DNA of 32,692 nucleotides from Chryseobacterium sp. (GTDB lineage Bacteria; Bacteroidota; Bacteroidia; Flavobacteriales; Weeksellaceae): NCBI RefSeq assembly GCF_022712095.1, contig NZ_JALAHD010000264.1, positions 1 to 32,692 of the forward strand, read 5' to 3'. Shown piece by piece: positions 16,646 to 25,147 of this stretch (position 1 is its first letter; each line of letters starts with the position of its first letter). The notes under the pieces were generated by a model. It saw only the letters and a program-made list of their open reading frames with translations, ran no database searches and was not told where the DNA came from. The position numbers and the translations under genes were made by a program.

Positions 16646-17851
16646 TTATCTTCCGAATTTAAAATATCTGGACAGCATGTGCTTTTTACCTTTCATGAAC
16701 CTGGAAGCCATTTCCATTCCCACTACAGAAAAGGTAATACCGTTTCCTCCAAAACCCAGTACAAAATAGGAATTTTTAAACTTTTCATGTTCTCCGATAT
16801 AAGGCAGTCCGTCTTTCGTTTCTCCAAAAGTTCCGGCCCAGACAAAATCCGTATAAAACGGATAATCCGGCTTTATCTTTTTTAAAATTTTTAAAATTTC
16901 TTTTTCCTTTTTATCCAATAAAGCATCTCTTTTTTCCGGGTCTGAAAAATCTTCATCCCCACCTCCTATTAAAAGCCTTTCATCATCCGTTGTTCTCATA
17001 TACATATAAGGTTCATCGGTATTCCAGACTAATGTTTTACTTATATTTTTAAATTTATTCTGATCAATTTCAGAAACTATAGCATAGGTACTTTTCAAAT
17101 TAACAAAGTTTTCTTTAATGAGGGCTTTACTTTCATAGCCTATACAATAGATCATTTTCTTTGCTTTAATCTGAGGACCATTCACTGTTGAAACCAAATT
17201 AAATCCTTTATGATATTCCACTGTCTTCATTTCTGTCTTATCAAATATCTCAAGCCCTCTGGCATGGTTAAATCTCAGCAGTTCATGAGCAAATTTAAAT
17301 GCATCAATACTCGCACCTTGCTTCGATACTATTCCACCAAATGTATTTTGAAAATCAAACTCTTTCCTGATCTCATCTGAAGTTTTCCATTTTACTTTAA
17401 AGCCGCTTTCCAGTCTGGCTTTATATTCCTCCTTTAACCATGCCACATCTTTTTTCTTAGCTGCATAATATAAAGATTGTTTTCTTACAAAACCGGCTTT
17501 AGATTTTGTTTCTTTAATTAAATCTTCAATCCTGTCAATAGATTCGGAACATGCCTTATAACTTTCAACAGCACCCTTTTTTCCTATTTTCCTGATAAGT
17601 TCAAAAAGAGGAACATCTATTTCATATTGCAACATGGATGTAGTAGCAGAAGTGCTTCCGTTTCCAATTTCTCTTTTATCAATAAGGATAGTATTATAAC
17701 CATCCTTAAGCATTTGATGAGCTATAAGGCTTCCTGTAATTCCTCCTCCAATTATTAAAACATCACATTCTTTATCCGATTTTAATGAAGGATAGGAACT
17801 GATTAATCCATCTTTTATCAGCCAAAAAGGTTCATTTGATTTAAGATCCAT
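16646..17851 (-). CDS. FAD-dependent oxidoreductase of the DAO family
   Basis: This 401-residue soluble flavoenzyme shows a Rossmann dinucleotide motif, VLIIGGGITG (31-40), followed by a basic/acidic end (ILIDKREIG) that binds FAD ribose, and a conserved GSTSATTSMLQYEID segment. The C-terminal part with PYIGEHEKFKN and LGFGGNGITFS is the second FAD contact of the D-amino acid oxidase/glycine oxidase superfamily (PF01266). The substrate is probably an amine or amino acid, but no family-specific residues let me choose. There is no signal peptide and no Rieske domain. It is divergent from the small SpoIIAA-like gene, and no operon partner is seen. Confidence 0.9.
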   Translation of the reverse strand: MDLKSNEPFWLIKDGLISSYPSLKSDKECDVLIIGGGITGSLIAHQMLKDGYNTILIDKREIGNGSTSATTSMLQYEIDVPLFELIRKIGKKGAVESYKACSESIDRIEDLIKETKSKAGFVRKQSLYYAAKKKDVAWLKEEYKARLESGFKVKWKTSDEIRKEFDFQNTFGGIVSKQGASIDAFKFAHELLRFNHARGLEIFDKTEMKTVEYHKGFNLVSTVNGPQIKAKKMIYCIGYESKALIKENFVNLKSTYAIVSEIDQNKFKNISKTLVWNTDEPYMYMRTTDDERLLIGGGDEDFSDPEKRDALLDKKEKEILKILKKIKPDYPFYTDFVWAGTFGETKDGLPYIGEHEKFKNSYFVLGFGGNGITFSVVGMEMASRFMKGKKHMLSRYFKFGR

Positions 17852-17965
17852 ATTTATATTTTAAACTAATTTAATCATATTTATAATATTTTTAACGATT
17901 TGTCATCTATTTATGGTTTAATTCTTGTTGACAAACTTAAAATCAAACCACTTAAAATATACATT

Positions 17966-18346
17966 ATGATAACGATTATTCCGGAGGCTCCCCAGAATGT
18001 AGCTGCTTTTAATGCTACGGGAGAAGTGACGAAAGAGGATTTTGAAAACCTTGTTTTCCCTCGTGTAAAGGAGAAAGTAGATCAGTTCGATGAACTTAAT
18101 TATCTGTTGTATTTAGATACGGATCTGCATAATTTCACAAGTGGAGCATGGTGGCAGGACGCTCTGTTAGGATTGAAGAATTTAACGAAATGGAATCGTA
18201 CAGCCATTGTAACAGACAAAGAAGGTGTTCAGAATTTCACTGATATTTTTAGTGTATTAATGCCCGGGGAATTTAAATCTTTCCCTAAAGAAAATCTCTA
18301 TAACGCTCTTTATTGGTGCCAGAACGGCAATGAAATTGAAGCATAA
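17966..18346 (+). CDS. SpoIIAA-like (STAS/SEC14 fold) small protein
   Basis: This 126-residue cytoplasmic protein fits the SpoIIAA-like family (PF11964): an opening strand, AAFNATGEVTKEDFE, then YLLYLDTDLHNFTSGAWWQD, a TAIVTDKEG strand and a C-terminal helix pair. These proteins share the STAS/SEC14 fold and may bind lipids or partner proteins, and their role is largely unknown. An upstream GTG-type start would add 22 residues of low-quality sequence, so ATG at 17966 is preferred. It stands alone with its own terminator. Confidence 0.88.
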   Translation: MITIIPEAPQNVAAFNATGEVTKEDFENLVFPRVKEKVDQFDELNYLLYLDTDLHNFTSGAWWQDALLGLKNLTKWNRTAIVTDKEGVQNFTDIFSVLMPGEFKSFPKENLYNALYWCQNGNEIEA

Positions 18347-18359
18347 ATTTTACAAATAC

Positions 18360-18387
18360 AAAGAGAAGTTAAAGCTTCTCTTTTTTT
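18360..18387 (+). terminator. Intrinsic terminator of the SpoIIAA-like gene
   Basis: AAGAGAAG (18361-18368) pairs with CTTCTCTT (18375-18382) around a 6-nt loop, followed by a T-run to 18387, 14 nt after the stop codon. Confidence 0.85.
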
Positions 18388-18503
18388 AGGTTTATTTGAA
18401 TACAAGCCACCAATTATTATTTAATCCGTACTTGACACACTATCCTTACTATTACTCCAAAGAGTTAAAAGCCAAAATTTCAGTCTGAATTAATCTAAAA
18501 AAT

Positions 18504-18527
18504 AAAAAACTGCCTTTTCAGACAGTC
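18504..18527 (-). terminator. Intrinsic terminator of the MFS gene
   Basis: On the minus strand a 7-bp stem (18521-18527 with 18508-18514, two G-T pairs) and a 6-nt loop run into a T-run. The remaining 18388-18500 between the convergent genes holds nothing I can identify. Confidence 0.7.
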
Positions 18528-18582
18528 TTCTTTTTTATTGATCACAAGAAATACATTTCTTTTCCTGTTTTTCTCGTACAGA

Positions 18583-19743
18583 TTAAGCAGATCTCTTTGG
18601 ACCGAATAAATATAAATACCGGAAACAAATCAATAATCCAATGAAAACCATACCTACACCTACCAAGGAAGGATAATTATAAGATAATCCATACTCCAAA
18701 GGAATACCTCCTAAAAGCGCACCCAATGCATTTGCAATATTGAAAGCAGCCTGCATAAAAGCTGCTCCCATCATCTCACTATTGGGAGCGGCTTTCATCA
18801 TCATGATATTAATAGGTGCCGCAACGGACATTGATAAAGCTCCACAAGTGAATGTTAATACAAGTGCAGGAATCTGATAACCCGAAAAGAAAAATACCCC
18901 TGTCAATGCTACCATCATTAAAAACAGTAAAAATGGACTGGTTTTTTCAGCCCCGAATTTATCAGTTATAAATCCTCCCAATAAATTTCCTACTACCATT
19001 CCACTTCCTGCAAGAATCATTACATACGCCATTTGGCTTCCTTTGATTCCCGCCATCTCAGTCATCAGAGGAGTAATATAACTGAACCATGTAAAAAGTC
19101 CTCCAAAACCGATAGCCGTAATCATTAAGATCATCCAAGACTGTTTATTTTTAAGGAACTTAAGCTCTTCTAAAAAGTGACTATCTTCTTTTTTAGGCAA
19201 TTCAGGAAGCCAAAGTTTAAGAAATAATAATGCCAGTAAACCTATAGCTGCTACAATTACAAAATACCATTTCCAATGGAAGGTATGCCCTATATAAGTT
19301 ACAAGTGGGACCATCGCCAGATTGGCAATCGTAAGTCCGGTAAACATCAGGGATATATACAGAGCTTCTTTACCCACACCGGCCATACGGGCAGCTACTA
19401 CAGTACCTACCCCGAAAAAAGCACCATGAGGCAGCCCGCACATAAACCTGATAATAAGCATAGGTACATAATCAGATACTGCAGCAGATAATCCATTAAA
19501 CAATGTAAAAAGAATCATCAAGGCTATTAAAACCTTTTTTGGAGGAAACTTAACTGAATACCCTATCAGCAAAGGAGCGCCAATAACTACTCCTAAAGCA
19601 TATGCTGAAATTAAATGTCCGGCCTCCGGAATACTTACCTGTAAAGATTTTGCTATATCCGGTAACAATCCCATAATCGTAAATTCGGTAGTCCCAATCC
19701 CAAGACCACCTATGGCAAGAGGTATAATTCTTTTATCAATCAT
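18583..19743 (-). CDS. MFS exporter of the AraJ/PbuE (DHA1) type
   Basis: This 386-residue inner-membrane transporter has about 12 hydrophobic segments. Its start (LAIGGLGIGTTEFTIMGLLP) is characteristic of AraJ/YdhP-like drug:H+ antiporter 1 members. The A-motif-like loop appears as GGFITDKFGAEK in the second half. Substrates in this group include sugars, purines and drugs, and none can be assigned here. A TTG start at 19749 is possible, but ATG at 19741-19743 with GGAG just before it is better. It is divergent from an AraC regulator, which is the obvious candidate to control it. A hairpin terminator follows. Confidence 0.92.
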   Translation of the reverse strand: MIDKRIIPLAIGGLGIGTTEFTIMGLLPDIAKSLQVSIPEAGHLISAYALGVVIGAPLLIGYSVKFPPKKVLIALMILFTLFNGLSAAVSDYVPMLIIRFMCGLPHGAFFGVGTVVAARMAGVGKEALYISLMFTGLTIANLAMVPLVTYIGHTFHWKWYFVIVAAIGLLALLFLKLWLPELPKKEDSHFLEELKFLKNKQSWMILMITAIGFGGLFTWFSYITPLMTEMAGIKGSQMAYVMILAGSGMVVGNLLGGFITDKFGAEKTSPFLLFLMMVALTGVFFFSGYQIPALVLTFTCGALSMSVAAPINIMMMKAAPNSEMMGAAFMQAAFNIANALGALLGGIPLEYGLSYNYPSLVGVGMVFIGLLICFRYLYLFGPKRSA

Positions 19744-19854
19744 CTCCAATGGTTAATTTAAATTCAATACTAAAACATACTTCACTTCAATTATACGTCT
19801 TCAGTATTAGATTCGATAATTATTAAGAAGCACAAAAATGAAAATAAATATTGG

Positions 19855-19923
19855 TTTTTACTTCAACACAAATGATATATTTTTGTTCTATCTTAACCTT
19901 TTTTATCTATTTTTACTTCAACA
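19855..19923. repeat. 14-bp direct repeats between MFS and araC genes
   Basis: TTTTTACTTCAACA occurs at 19855-19868 and 19910-19923, 55 bp apart. A shorter ACTTCAA sits nearer the MFS start at about 19783-19789. GTTCTAT (19885-19891) and its complement ATAGAAC (19933-19939) add an inverted pair. These are candidate AraC-family half-sites in the shared intergenic region. Confidence 0.45.
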
Positions 19924-19942
19924 AATATCAAAATAGAACCAA

Positions 19943-20794
19943 ATGAAGATTCAGAAAGAAATTATTCATTTTGAAAAGGAAAAGTCATTCAAGCTTTTTT
20001 CTCCTTCACTTAAAAATTGCTTTTTCTGGCATTATCATCCTGAAGTAGAACTGGTGTATGTAGAAGCGTTAAATGGTATACGACATATCGGAAAAGATAT
20101 TTCTACATTTACGGATTGTGACCTGTTACTGATAGGCTCAAATGTTCCTCATCTCAATTTCGATTATGGTATTCAGACTGAATGCAGACAATTGGTTTTA
20201 CAATTCCGCGAAGATTTTTTCCAAAATCCTTTATTCAGTGCTCCTGAACTTGAAAATATCCAAAAGCTTATTGAACGGTCTTATTTGGGATTATCTTTTT
20301 CCGGAGAAACTAAAAAGAAAGTAGTGGAAAAGATGTATGCCATCGGAGAAAAAGATAATTTCGAAGCCCTCATGGAAACTTTCGAAATCCTGCAGCTCCT
20401 CGCCCATTCTCCCGACGTAAAAGAGCTGAACAGTGAAGACACCCGCATAAGATGGTTCTTAAATGATAAAATCAGAATGGGTACAATTTATGACTATATT
20501 AATGAGAATTATGATAAAAAACCGAATGTTAATACTATTGCAAATATAGTCAACTTAAGTACTCCTGCTTTCTGCCGTTATTTTAAAAAGCAAACCAATA
20601 TGACTTTTACTGATTTTGTTAATAATTACCGGATCAATCATGCCAAAAGGTTTTTATTGAAAGATCTATCGGTAACAGAAGTTTGTTTTTTGGCAGGATT
20701 TGAAAGCCTTTCCTATTTCAATAAATTATTCAAAAAACATGTGGGGGAAACTCCTTCGGAATTCAGAAAGAATCACAGCCATATAATGAATTAA
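19943..20794 (+). CDS. AraC family transcriptional regulator
   Basis: This 283-residue regulator has an N-terminal cupin-like sensing domain (about 15-140), seen in FFWHYHPEVELVYVEALNG with metal- or ligand-type histidines, and a C-terminal double helix-turn-helix (about 185-283). The second HTH signature ends in LAGFESLSYFNKLFKKHVG and TPSEFRK, the classical AraC/XylS pattern. It is divergently transcribed from the MFS exporter gene, and the 193-nt region between them carries repeated ACTTCAA motifs. Control of the exporter in response to its substrate is a fair inference. A hairpin directly after the gene separates it from convergent lipA. Confidence 0.92.
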   Translation: MKIQKEIIHFEKEKSFKLFSPSLKNCFFWHYHPEVELVYVEALNGIRHIGKDISTFTDCDLLLIGSNVPHLNFDYGIQTECRQLVLQFREDFFQNPLFSAPELENIQKLIERSYLGLSFSGETKKKVVEKMYAIGEKDNFEALMETFEILQLLAHSPDVKELNSEDTRIRWFLNDKIRMGTIYDYINENYDKKPNVNTIANIVNLSTPAFCRYFKKQTNMTFTDFVNNYRINHAKRFLLKDLSVTEVCFLAGFESLSYFNKLFKKHVGETPSEFRKNHSHIMN

Positions 20795-20796
20795 AA

Positions 20797-20822
20797 AAAT
20801 CGCTTCCATTTCGAAGCGATTT
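20797..20822. terminator. Bidirectional intrinsic terminator
   Basis: A perfect 10-bp stem (20797-20806 with 20813-20822) and a 6-nt loop between convergent araC and lipA genes. The T-run is longer on the minus strand, so it acts best for lipA. Confidence 0.88.
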
Positions 20823-20828
20823 AAATTT

Positions 20829-21695
20829 TTAGTGAATATGTTTTTCAGCATGATAGGAACTTCGCACTAGGGGTGAGCTTTCTACATGTCTGAATCCTAA
20901 GTTTCTGGCAAAATCTCCATATTCTTCAAACTCTTCCGGAGAGATAAATCTTTTTACTGGTAAATGTTTTTTCGTTGGCTGTAAATATTGTCCCAATGTA
21001 ATCACATCTACATTTGCATTTCTGATATCTTCAATAGTTTGAAAAACCTCATCTTTGGTTTCTCCCAACCCCAGCATTACTCCTGTTTTTGTTCTTCTTT
21101 GCCCCGCTTCTTTCAGATATCTCAGTACTTCAAGGCTTCTTTCATATTTAGCCTGAATTCTCACTTCTCTTGTCAGACGCTTTACCGTCTCCATATTATG
21201 AGAAATAACTTCCGGAGCTACTTCCACTAATCTGTCAAGGTGTTTTGTAATCCCCTGAAAGTCCGGAATAAGTGTCTCCATGGTCGTTCCTGGAGAGATT
21301 CTTCTTACTGCGTTTACAGTTTCTCCCCAAAGAATGGATCCCATATCTTTCAGATCATCACGATCTACAGAAGTAAGCACGGCATGTTTGATCTTCATTA
21401 ATTTGATGGAACGGGCAACTTTTTCCGGTTCATCCCAGTTTACATCAAGAGGTTTTCCTGTTTTCACTCCACAAAATCCACAACTTCTGGTACAGATATT
21501 TCCCAATATCATAAAGGTTGCAGTACCTTCTCCCCAACATTCTCCCATATTAGGACAGCTTCCGCTCTGGCAAATCGTGTTTAATTTATATTTATCAACC
21601 AAAGTTCTTAGTTCTCTGTAATTTTTCCCGGTAGGAAGTTTTACACGGATCCATTTTGGTTTTTGAACGGTTGTATCTTGAACTGAATTTTCCAT
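20829..21695 (-). CDS. lipA: Lipoyl synthase, radical SAM
   Basis: This 288-residue LipA inserts two sulfurs into octanoyl groups on the lipoyl domains of 2-oxoacid dehydrogenases and the glycine cleavage system. Both iron-sulfur sites are visible: the auxiliary cluster cysteines Cys42, Cys47 and Cys53 in [12 protein letters not shown], and the radical SAM cluster Cys68, Cys72 and Cys75 in CTRSCGFC. The C-terminal serine of the RSSYHAE motif, which ligates the auxiliary cluster, is also present. The length is normal for the family. The gene is monocistronic, between terminators, with a TAACTTTG box 16 nt before the ATG. Confidence 0.97.
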   Translation of the reverse strand: MENSVQDTTVQKPKWIRVKLPTGKNYRELRTLVDKYKLNTICQSGSCPNMGECWGEGTATFMILGNICTRSCGFCGVKTGKPLDVNWDEPEKVARSIKLMKIKHAVLTSVDRDDLKDMGSILWGETVNAVRRISPGTTMETLIPDFQGITKHLDRLVEVAPEVISHNMETVKRLTREVRIQAKYERSLEVLRYLKEAGQRRTKTGVMLGLGETKDEVFQTIEDIRNANVDVITLGQYLQPTKKHLPVKRFISPEEFEEYGDFARNLGFRHVESSPLVRSSYHAEKHIH

Positions 21696-21711
21696 TTCTA
21701 AAATTGAAATT

Positions 21712-21719
21712 CAAAGTTA
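21712..21719 (-). promoter_or_regulatory. TAACTTTG -7 box of lipA
   Basis: The minus strand reads TAACTTTG 16 nt upstream of the lipA ATG, a full match to TAnnTTTG. I find no TTG at 17-23 nt above it. Confidence 0.45.
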
Positions 21720-21807
21720 AGGAATTTTTCATGGAAACCATCTAACGGAAAAATTGATGGAAGTAATCATGCAAAATATCGTAAATTTAACCTACTAAAA
21801 TACACCA

Positions 21808-22438
21808 ATGAAGAAGATGCTTTTCCTTTTGTCTATTATTTTCAGTACACTATCTCTTGCCCAAAAAGAATTTCAGTCCGCTAATTCAGAAATTATTGAA
21901 ACCATAGACGGTGATTTAGATGAAGATCAGGTTCCAGAGGAAGTAATTATTTACAATAGCAAAGACCAGGAAATGTTAGGAAATATCAGGGAAATACAGA
22001 TCCTCAAACAAGTTAATGGAAAGTGGACACTTTTAGAAAAATCCACCAAAGCGATATTATCCAGTGAAGGTGGCGGAATGATGGGAGATCCTTATGGAGA
22101 AACAAAAATCAAAAATGGAATTTTACTGATAAACCAATCCGGAGGAAGTGCCTGGAAGTGAGGATATACAGACAAATACAGATTCCAGAACGGACATTTT
22201 GAATTGATCGGATATACTTCTATCTACGGAAGGCCTGAATGGGGTAAATGTGGATTTTAATCTTTCTACAGGAAAACTGGTTTACACCAAAGAGGTAGAA
22301 AGTACCGATGATCCTTATAATGGTAACTCAGAAAAGGAAATTCACATCAAAAAAGGGTTAAAAATTAACTTAGAAAACAGAAATAATGAGGACCGGAAAA
22401 TCATACTTCCAAAAACTAAAAGAGAAGTTTATATTTAA
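21808..22438 (+). pseudogene. Exported protein gene broken by a nonsense codon and a frameshift
   Basis: This was once a secreted protein of about 208 residues with signal peptide MKKMLFLLSIIFSTLSLAQ and motifs DGDLDEDQVPEEVIIYN, GGGMMGDPYGE and NQSGGSAWK. I recall this as a common Bacteroidota family of unknown function. Reading stops at TGA (22159-22161), but the same frame continues sensibly with GYTDKYRFQNGHFELIGYTS up to about 22240; TGG to TGA would explain it (W-K-W). Then a run GGGG at 22241-22244 shifts the frame. With one G removed the text reads PEWVNVDFNLSTGK and runs to the stop at 22436-22438. The two lesions make a working product unlikely. Its end overlaps the end of the convergent sigma factor gene by 4 nt. 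Confidence 0.8.
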
Positions 22439-23001
22439 TCCTCTTCAAATTCCCCGTCTTTCAACAATTCGGCAAGAACTTTTTTTGCGCGCATTACCCT
22501 CACTTTAGTATTAGCAACGGAAATCCCAAGCTCTTCAGCGATTTCTTTAATACTTTTTTCTTCAAAAAAACGAAGCTTTATAATATCCTGATAATTTACA
22601 TCCAGAGACTCTATCACCTTCACGATCTTGTGATGTTCTTCATCGGAGATCATTAATTCTTCAGGAGATTTGGCAAACTGATTCTTTACTTCTTCAAGAT
22701 TCTCCGTAACATCCATATCCTGGTTTTCCCGGCTTCTTTTTCTCCAGAAATCAATCACGGTATTTTGAGCAATGGTAAGAACCCAGGTTTTAAACTGAAA
22801 GTGGGGATCATACATATCCAGCTTCGACAACACTTTTGAGAAGACATTTACTGTAATCTCATCTGCATCATTTTCATCTTTTACTTTTTTCATAACAAAA
22901 GAGAAGACATCGACCCAAAAGACATTGATAAGCCTGGTCTGGGCTTTCTGATCTTTTTCTTTCGCCTTCTGAATCAGTGAAAATAGTTGCTCGTCGTTCA
23001 T
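22435..23001 (-). CDS. ECF-type sigma-70 family RNA polymerase sigma factor
   Basis: This 188-residue sigma factor has region 2 (about 10-85, with DADEITVNVFSKVLSKL and the DNA-melting segment FKTWVLTIAQNTVIDFWRKR) and region 4 (about 125-180, with LRFFEEKSIKEIAEELGIS as helix-turn-helix). Regions 1 and 3 are absent, as in ECF members. A TTG codon at 23010 would add three residues, but ATG at 22999-23001 (MNDEQLFS) is preferred. No anti-sigma gene follows; instead the next gene converges from the other side. The cognate signal is therefore not visible here. A TATATTTG box lies six bases before the ATG. Confidence 0.93.
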   Translation of the reverse strand: MNDEQLFSLIQKAKEKDQKAQTRLINVFWVDVFSFVMKKVKDENDADEITVNVFSKVLSKLDMYDPHFQFKTWVLTIAQNTVIDFWRKRSRENQDMDVTENLEEVKNQFAKSPEELMISDEEHHKIVKVIESLDVNYQDIIKLRFFEEKSIKEIAEELGISVANTKVRVMRAKKVLAELLKDGEFEED

Positions 23002-23043
23002 TTCAAACAAATATATTAAAAATAACCCTACAAAAACCGTGCA

Positions 23044-23098
23044 CTATTATACGATATTTTCAGTATTGATTATCAATAAATCAATTATCGTATAATAG
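23044..23098. promoter_or_regulatory. 13-bp perfect inverted repeat upstream of tyrS
   Basis: CTATTATACGATA (23044-23056) is exactly complementary to 23086-23098. Within the 29-nt spacer, ATTGAT (23065-23070) is complementary to ATCAAT at 23072-23077 and again at 23080-23085. The outer right arm ends 9 nt before the tyrS -7 box, so it occupies the -33 region. It could be an operator for a dimeric regulator or a structured element. Confidence 0.6.
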
Positions 23099-23107
23099 GG
23101 AAATTAT

Positions 23108-23115
23108 TATCTTTG
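23108..23115 (+). promoter_or_regulatory. TATCTTTG -7 box of tyrS
   Basis: A full match to TAnnTTTG, 29 nt before the tyrS ATG. No TTG occurs 17-23 nt above it, where the right arm of the inverted repeat lies. Confidence 0.6.
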
Positions 23116-23144
23116 CAACGTCAAATTAATTTAAATACAATACA

Positions 23145-24440
23145 ATGAATTCCTTTATTGAAGAACTAAAATGGCGTGGTCTGTTTGCCGATATGATGCC
23201 CGGAACTGATGAACAACTGAATAAAGAGGTAACTACAGCATATATTGGGTTCGACCCCACTGCCGATTCTTTACATATAGGAAGTCTTATACAGATAAAA
23301 ATCCTTGCTCATTTCCAACAACACGGCCATAAGCCAATGGCTTTAGTGGGAGGTGCTACCGGAATGATCGGTGATCCTTCAGGAAAATCTGCGGAGAGAA
23401 ACCTTTTGGATGAAGAGACTCTTCTATATTATGTGGATTGTTTAAAAAACCAGCTTTCAAGATTTTTAGATTTTGAAGGGGAGGGAGCTAATAAGGCAGA
23501 AATGGTTAACAATTATGACTGGATGAAAGATATTTCCTTCCTTGATTTTGCTAAAAATGTAGGAAAGAATATTACGGTTAATTATATGATGGCCAAAGAT
23601 TCTGTTAAAAAAAGATTTTCGGGTGACGGAGGTGCTGACGGAATGAGCTTTACTGAATTTACTTATCAGCTTATTCAGGGATATGATTTTCTTCATTTGT
23701 ATCAGGCTAAAAATGTGAAATTGCAAATGGGAGGCTCTGACCAATGGGGTAATATTACCACGGGAACTGAACTTATCAGAAGAAAGGCTCAGGGAGAAGC
23801 TTATGCTTTAACCGTTCCTTTGATCACTAAAGCAGATGGCTCAAAATTCGGAAAATCTGAAAGTGGTGAAAATTACTGGCTGGATAAAAAGAAAACTTCC
23901 CCTTATAAATTCTATCAGTTCTGGCTGAATGCTACAGATGAAGATGCAGAAAGATTTATCAAATTCTACACATTTTTAGGAAAAGAAGAAATCGAAGCCT
24001 TAATTGAGGAACATAAAACGGCTGCCCATGAAAGAAAGCTTCAAAAGAAGCTGGCTGAAGAAGTAACTGTTTGGGTACACGGAAGAGAAGAATATGACAA
24101 AGCTTTAAAAGCTTCTGAGATTCTATTTGGACGCTCTACCGCTGAAGATCTGATAAGTCTGGATGAAGAAATTTTCTTGGAAATCTTTGATGGAGTTCCC
24201 CAGAAAGAAGTTTCAAAAGATGATGTATTGGGAGTAAATATCGTAGATCTGCTTTCTGAAAAATCTGGATTCCTAAAATCTAAAAGTGAAGCCCAAAGAG
24301 AATTAAAAGGAAATTCAATTTCTGTGAATAAACAAAAAGTAAACGAGGTTTTCACCGCTAATGAAAATGATCTGATAGACGGAAAATTCCTGTTACTGCA
24401 AAAAGGGAAAAAAAGTTACTTTATCGTAAAAGTGATCTAA
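23145..24440 (+). CDS. tyrS: Tyrosyl-tRNA synthetase
   Basis: This 431-residue class I synthetase charges tRNA-Tyr with tyrosine in the cytoplasm. The HIGH-type signature is HIGS (44-47) in DSLHIGSL, and the KMSKS-type loop is KFGKS (234-238). Between them the tyrosine- and tRNA-contacting segment [13 protein letters not shown] is intact. The C-terminus (about 365-431) is an S4-like RNA-binding domain. The length matches bacterial TyrRS. It is monocistronic, with an unusual inverted repeat before its promoter and a strong terminator after it. Confidence 0.98.
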   Translation: MNSFIEELKWRGLFADMMPGTDEQLNKEVTTAYIGFDPTADSLHIGSLIQIKILAHFQQHGHKPMALVGGATGMIGDPSGKSAERNLLDEETLLYYVDCLKNQLSRFLDFEGEGANKAEMVNNYDWMKDISFLDFAKNVGKNITVNYMMAKDSVKKRFSGDGGADGMSFTEFTYQLIQGYDFLHLYQAKNVKLQMGGSDQWGNITTGTELIRRKAQGEAYALTVPLITKADGSKFGKSESGENYWLDKKKTSPYKFYQFWLNATDEDAERFIKFYTFLGKEEIEALIEEHKTAAHERKLQKKLAEEVTVWVHGREEYDKALKASEILFGRSTAEDLISLDEEIFLEIFDGVPQKEVSKDDVLGVNIVDLLSEKSGFLKSKSEAQRELKGNSISVNKQKVNEVFTANENDLIDGKFLLLQKGKKSYFIVKVI

Positions 24441-24445
24441 TAAAA

Positions 24446-24476
24446 ATAAGGCAGTCAAAATTTGGCTGCCTTTTTT
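24446..24476 (+). terminator. Intrinsic terminator of tyrS
   Basis: AAGGCAG (24448-24454) pairs with CTGCCTT (24466-24472), extended inward by TCAA and TTGG, and ends in a T-run. It begins 7 nt after the tyrS stop codon. Confidence 0.88.
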
Positions 24477-24559
24477 AATAACAAGAAGTCGTATTTCAAG
24501 AAGTCATTCTGTTATCTTCAACTTATTTTCCAGTTTTTATATAGAAAGTATTTTAAGTC

Positions 24560-24976
24560 CTAAAAATCATAAAGAGTATCTGCGGAAAGATATTTCCCAC
24601 TGGATGTACCTTCTGCTTTAAGTTCACCATCAACATAGATCTGCGCTTTTAAGGTTGATGAAGCACTTGCCCCATCTGCACTTGCTGTAAAATATACTGT
24701 TTGAGTGCCTGCAGGAATAGTAATTTCAGGGCTAGACCATGTTGTCCCACTAAGACTTGAAGCAGAAGTAGACTGATTACCAACAGAATATATTGTAAAA
24801 GTCACATTACTTCCTTCAGACGCTACTGCTTTAAATACTACTTTGTGAGTTCCACCGGAGTTTCCACTCCCTGTATTGTCGTCGTCACTGCACGAACTTA
24901 CAAGCCCTAAGAACATTGTGGCCAATAAAAGCATAAATGTCCTTTTAAAAATTAGTTTTAAATTCATTTTTTTCAT
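24560..24976 (-). CDS. MmpS-like lipoprotein, predicted surface-exposed
   Basis: This 138-residue lipoprotein has signal peptidase II site VSSC (Cys29), followed by SDDDN, an acidic run of the kind that acts as lipoprotein export signal in Flavobacterium and Capnocytophaga. It is therefore probably displayed on the cell surface. The rest is Ser/Thr-rich and beta-rich, with VVFKAVASEGSNVTFTIY, TTWSSPEITIPAG and KAQIYVDGELKAE, a strand order like the MmpS-type accessory fold; that fold call is inference. A paralogue of nearly equal length (27807-28226) shares GTxWxSxE and the IxxDGE motif. The two flank the NarL two-component genes, both on the minus strand. The promoter is well formed. Confidence 0.78.
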   Translation of the reverse strand: MKKMNLKLIFKRTFMLLLATMFLGLVSSCSDDDNTGSGNSGGTHKVVFKAVASEGSNVTFTIYSVGNQSTSASSLSGTTWSSPEITIPAGTQTVYFTASADGASASSTLKAQIYVDGELKAEGTSSGKYLSADTLYDF

Positions 24977-25010
24977 TTATTTGATAGTTTTGTATATTAA
25001 TAAATTTCTG

Positions 25011-25041
25011 CAAAGTTATCATGGCAGAGAACCATTTTCAA
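25011..25041 (-). promoter_or_regulatory. Consensus promoter of the MmpS-like lipoprotein
   Basis: On the minus strand TTG (25039-25041), a 20-nt spacer, then TAACTTTG (25011-25018). The leader is about 30 nt. Confidence 0.65.
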
Positions 25042-25147
25042 TCCCAAAAAATCAGTATTTTTATATACCAGTTTTTAGGTATTTTTTATTATTATACTTT
25101 TAACTAAATTGATTTTTTTTTACACCTTACTAAAACTGTTAAACACA

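Noticed and set aside
22159-22161. TGA as a recoded (selenocysteine or Trp) codon
   Set aside because: A separate frameshift follows 80 nt later, no recoding element is visible, and TGA ends other genes here (31057-31059 and 31035-31037).
24482-24506. Short CAAGAAGTC direct repeat after the tyrS terminator
   Set aside because: Only about 9 bp, not tied to any promoter or gene start; likely chance.
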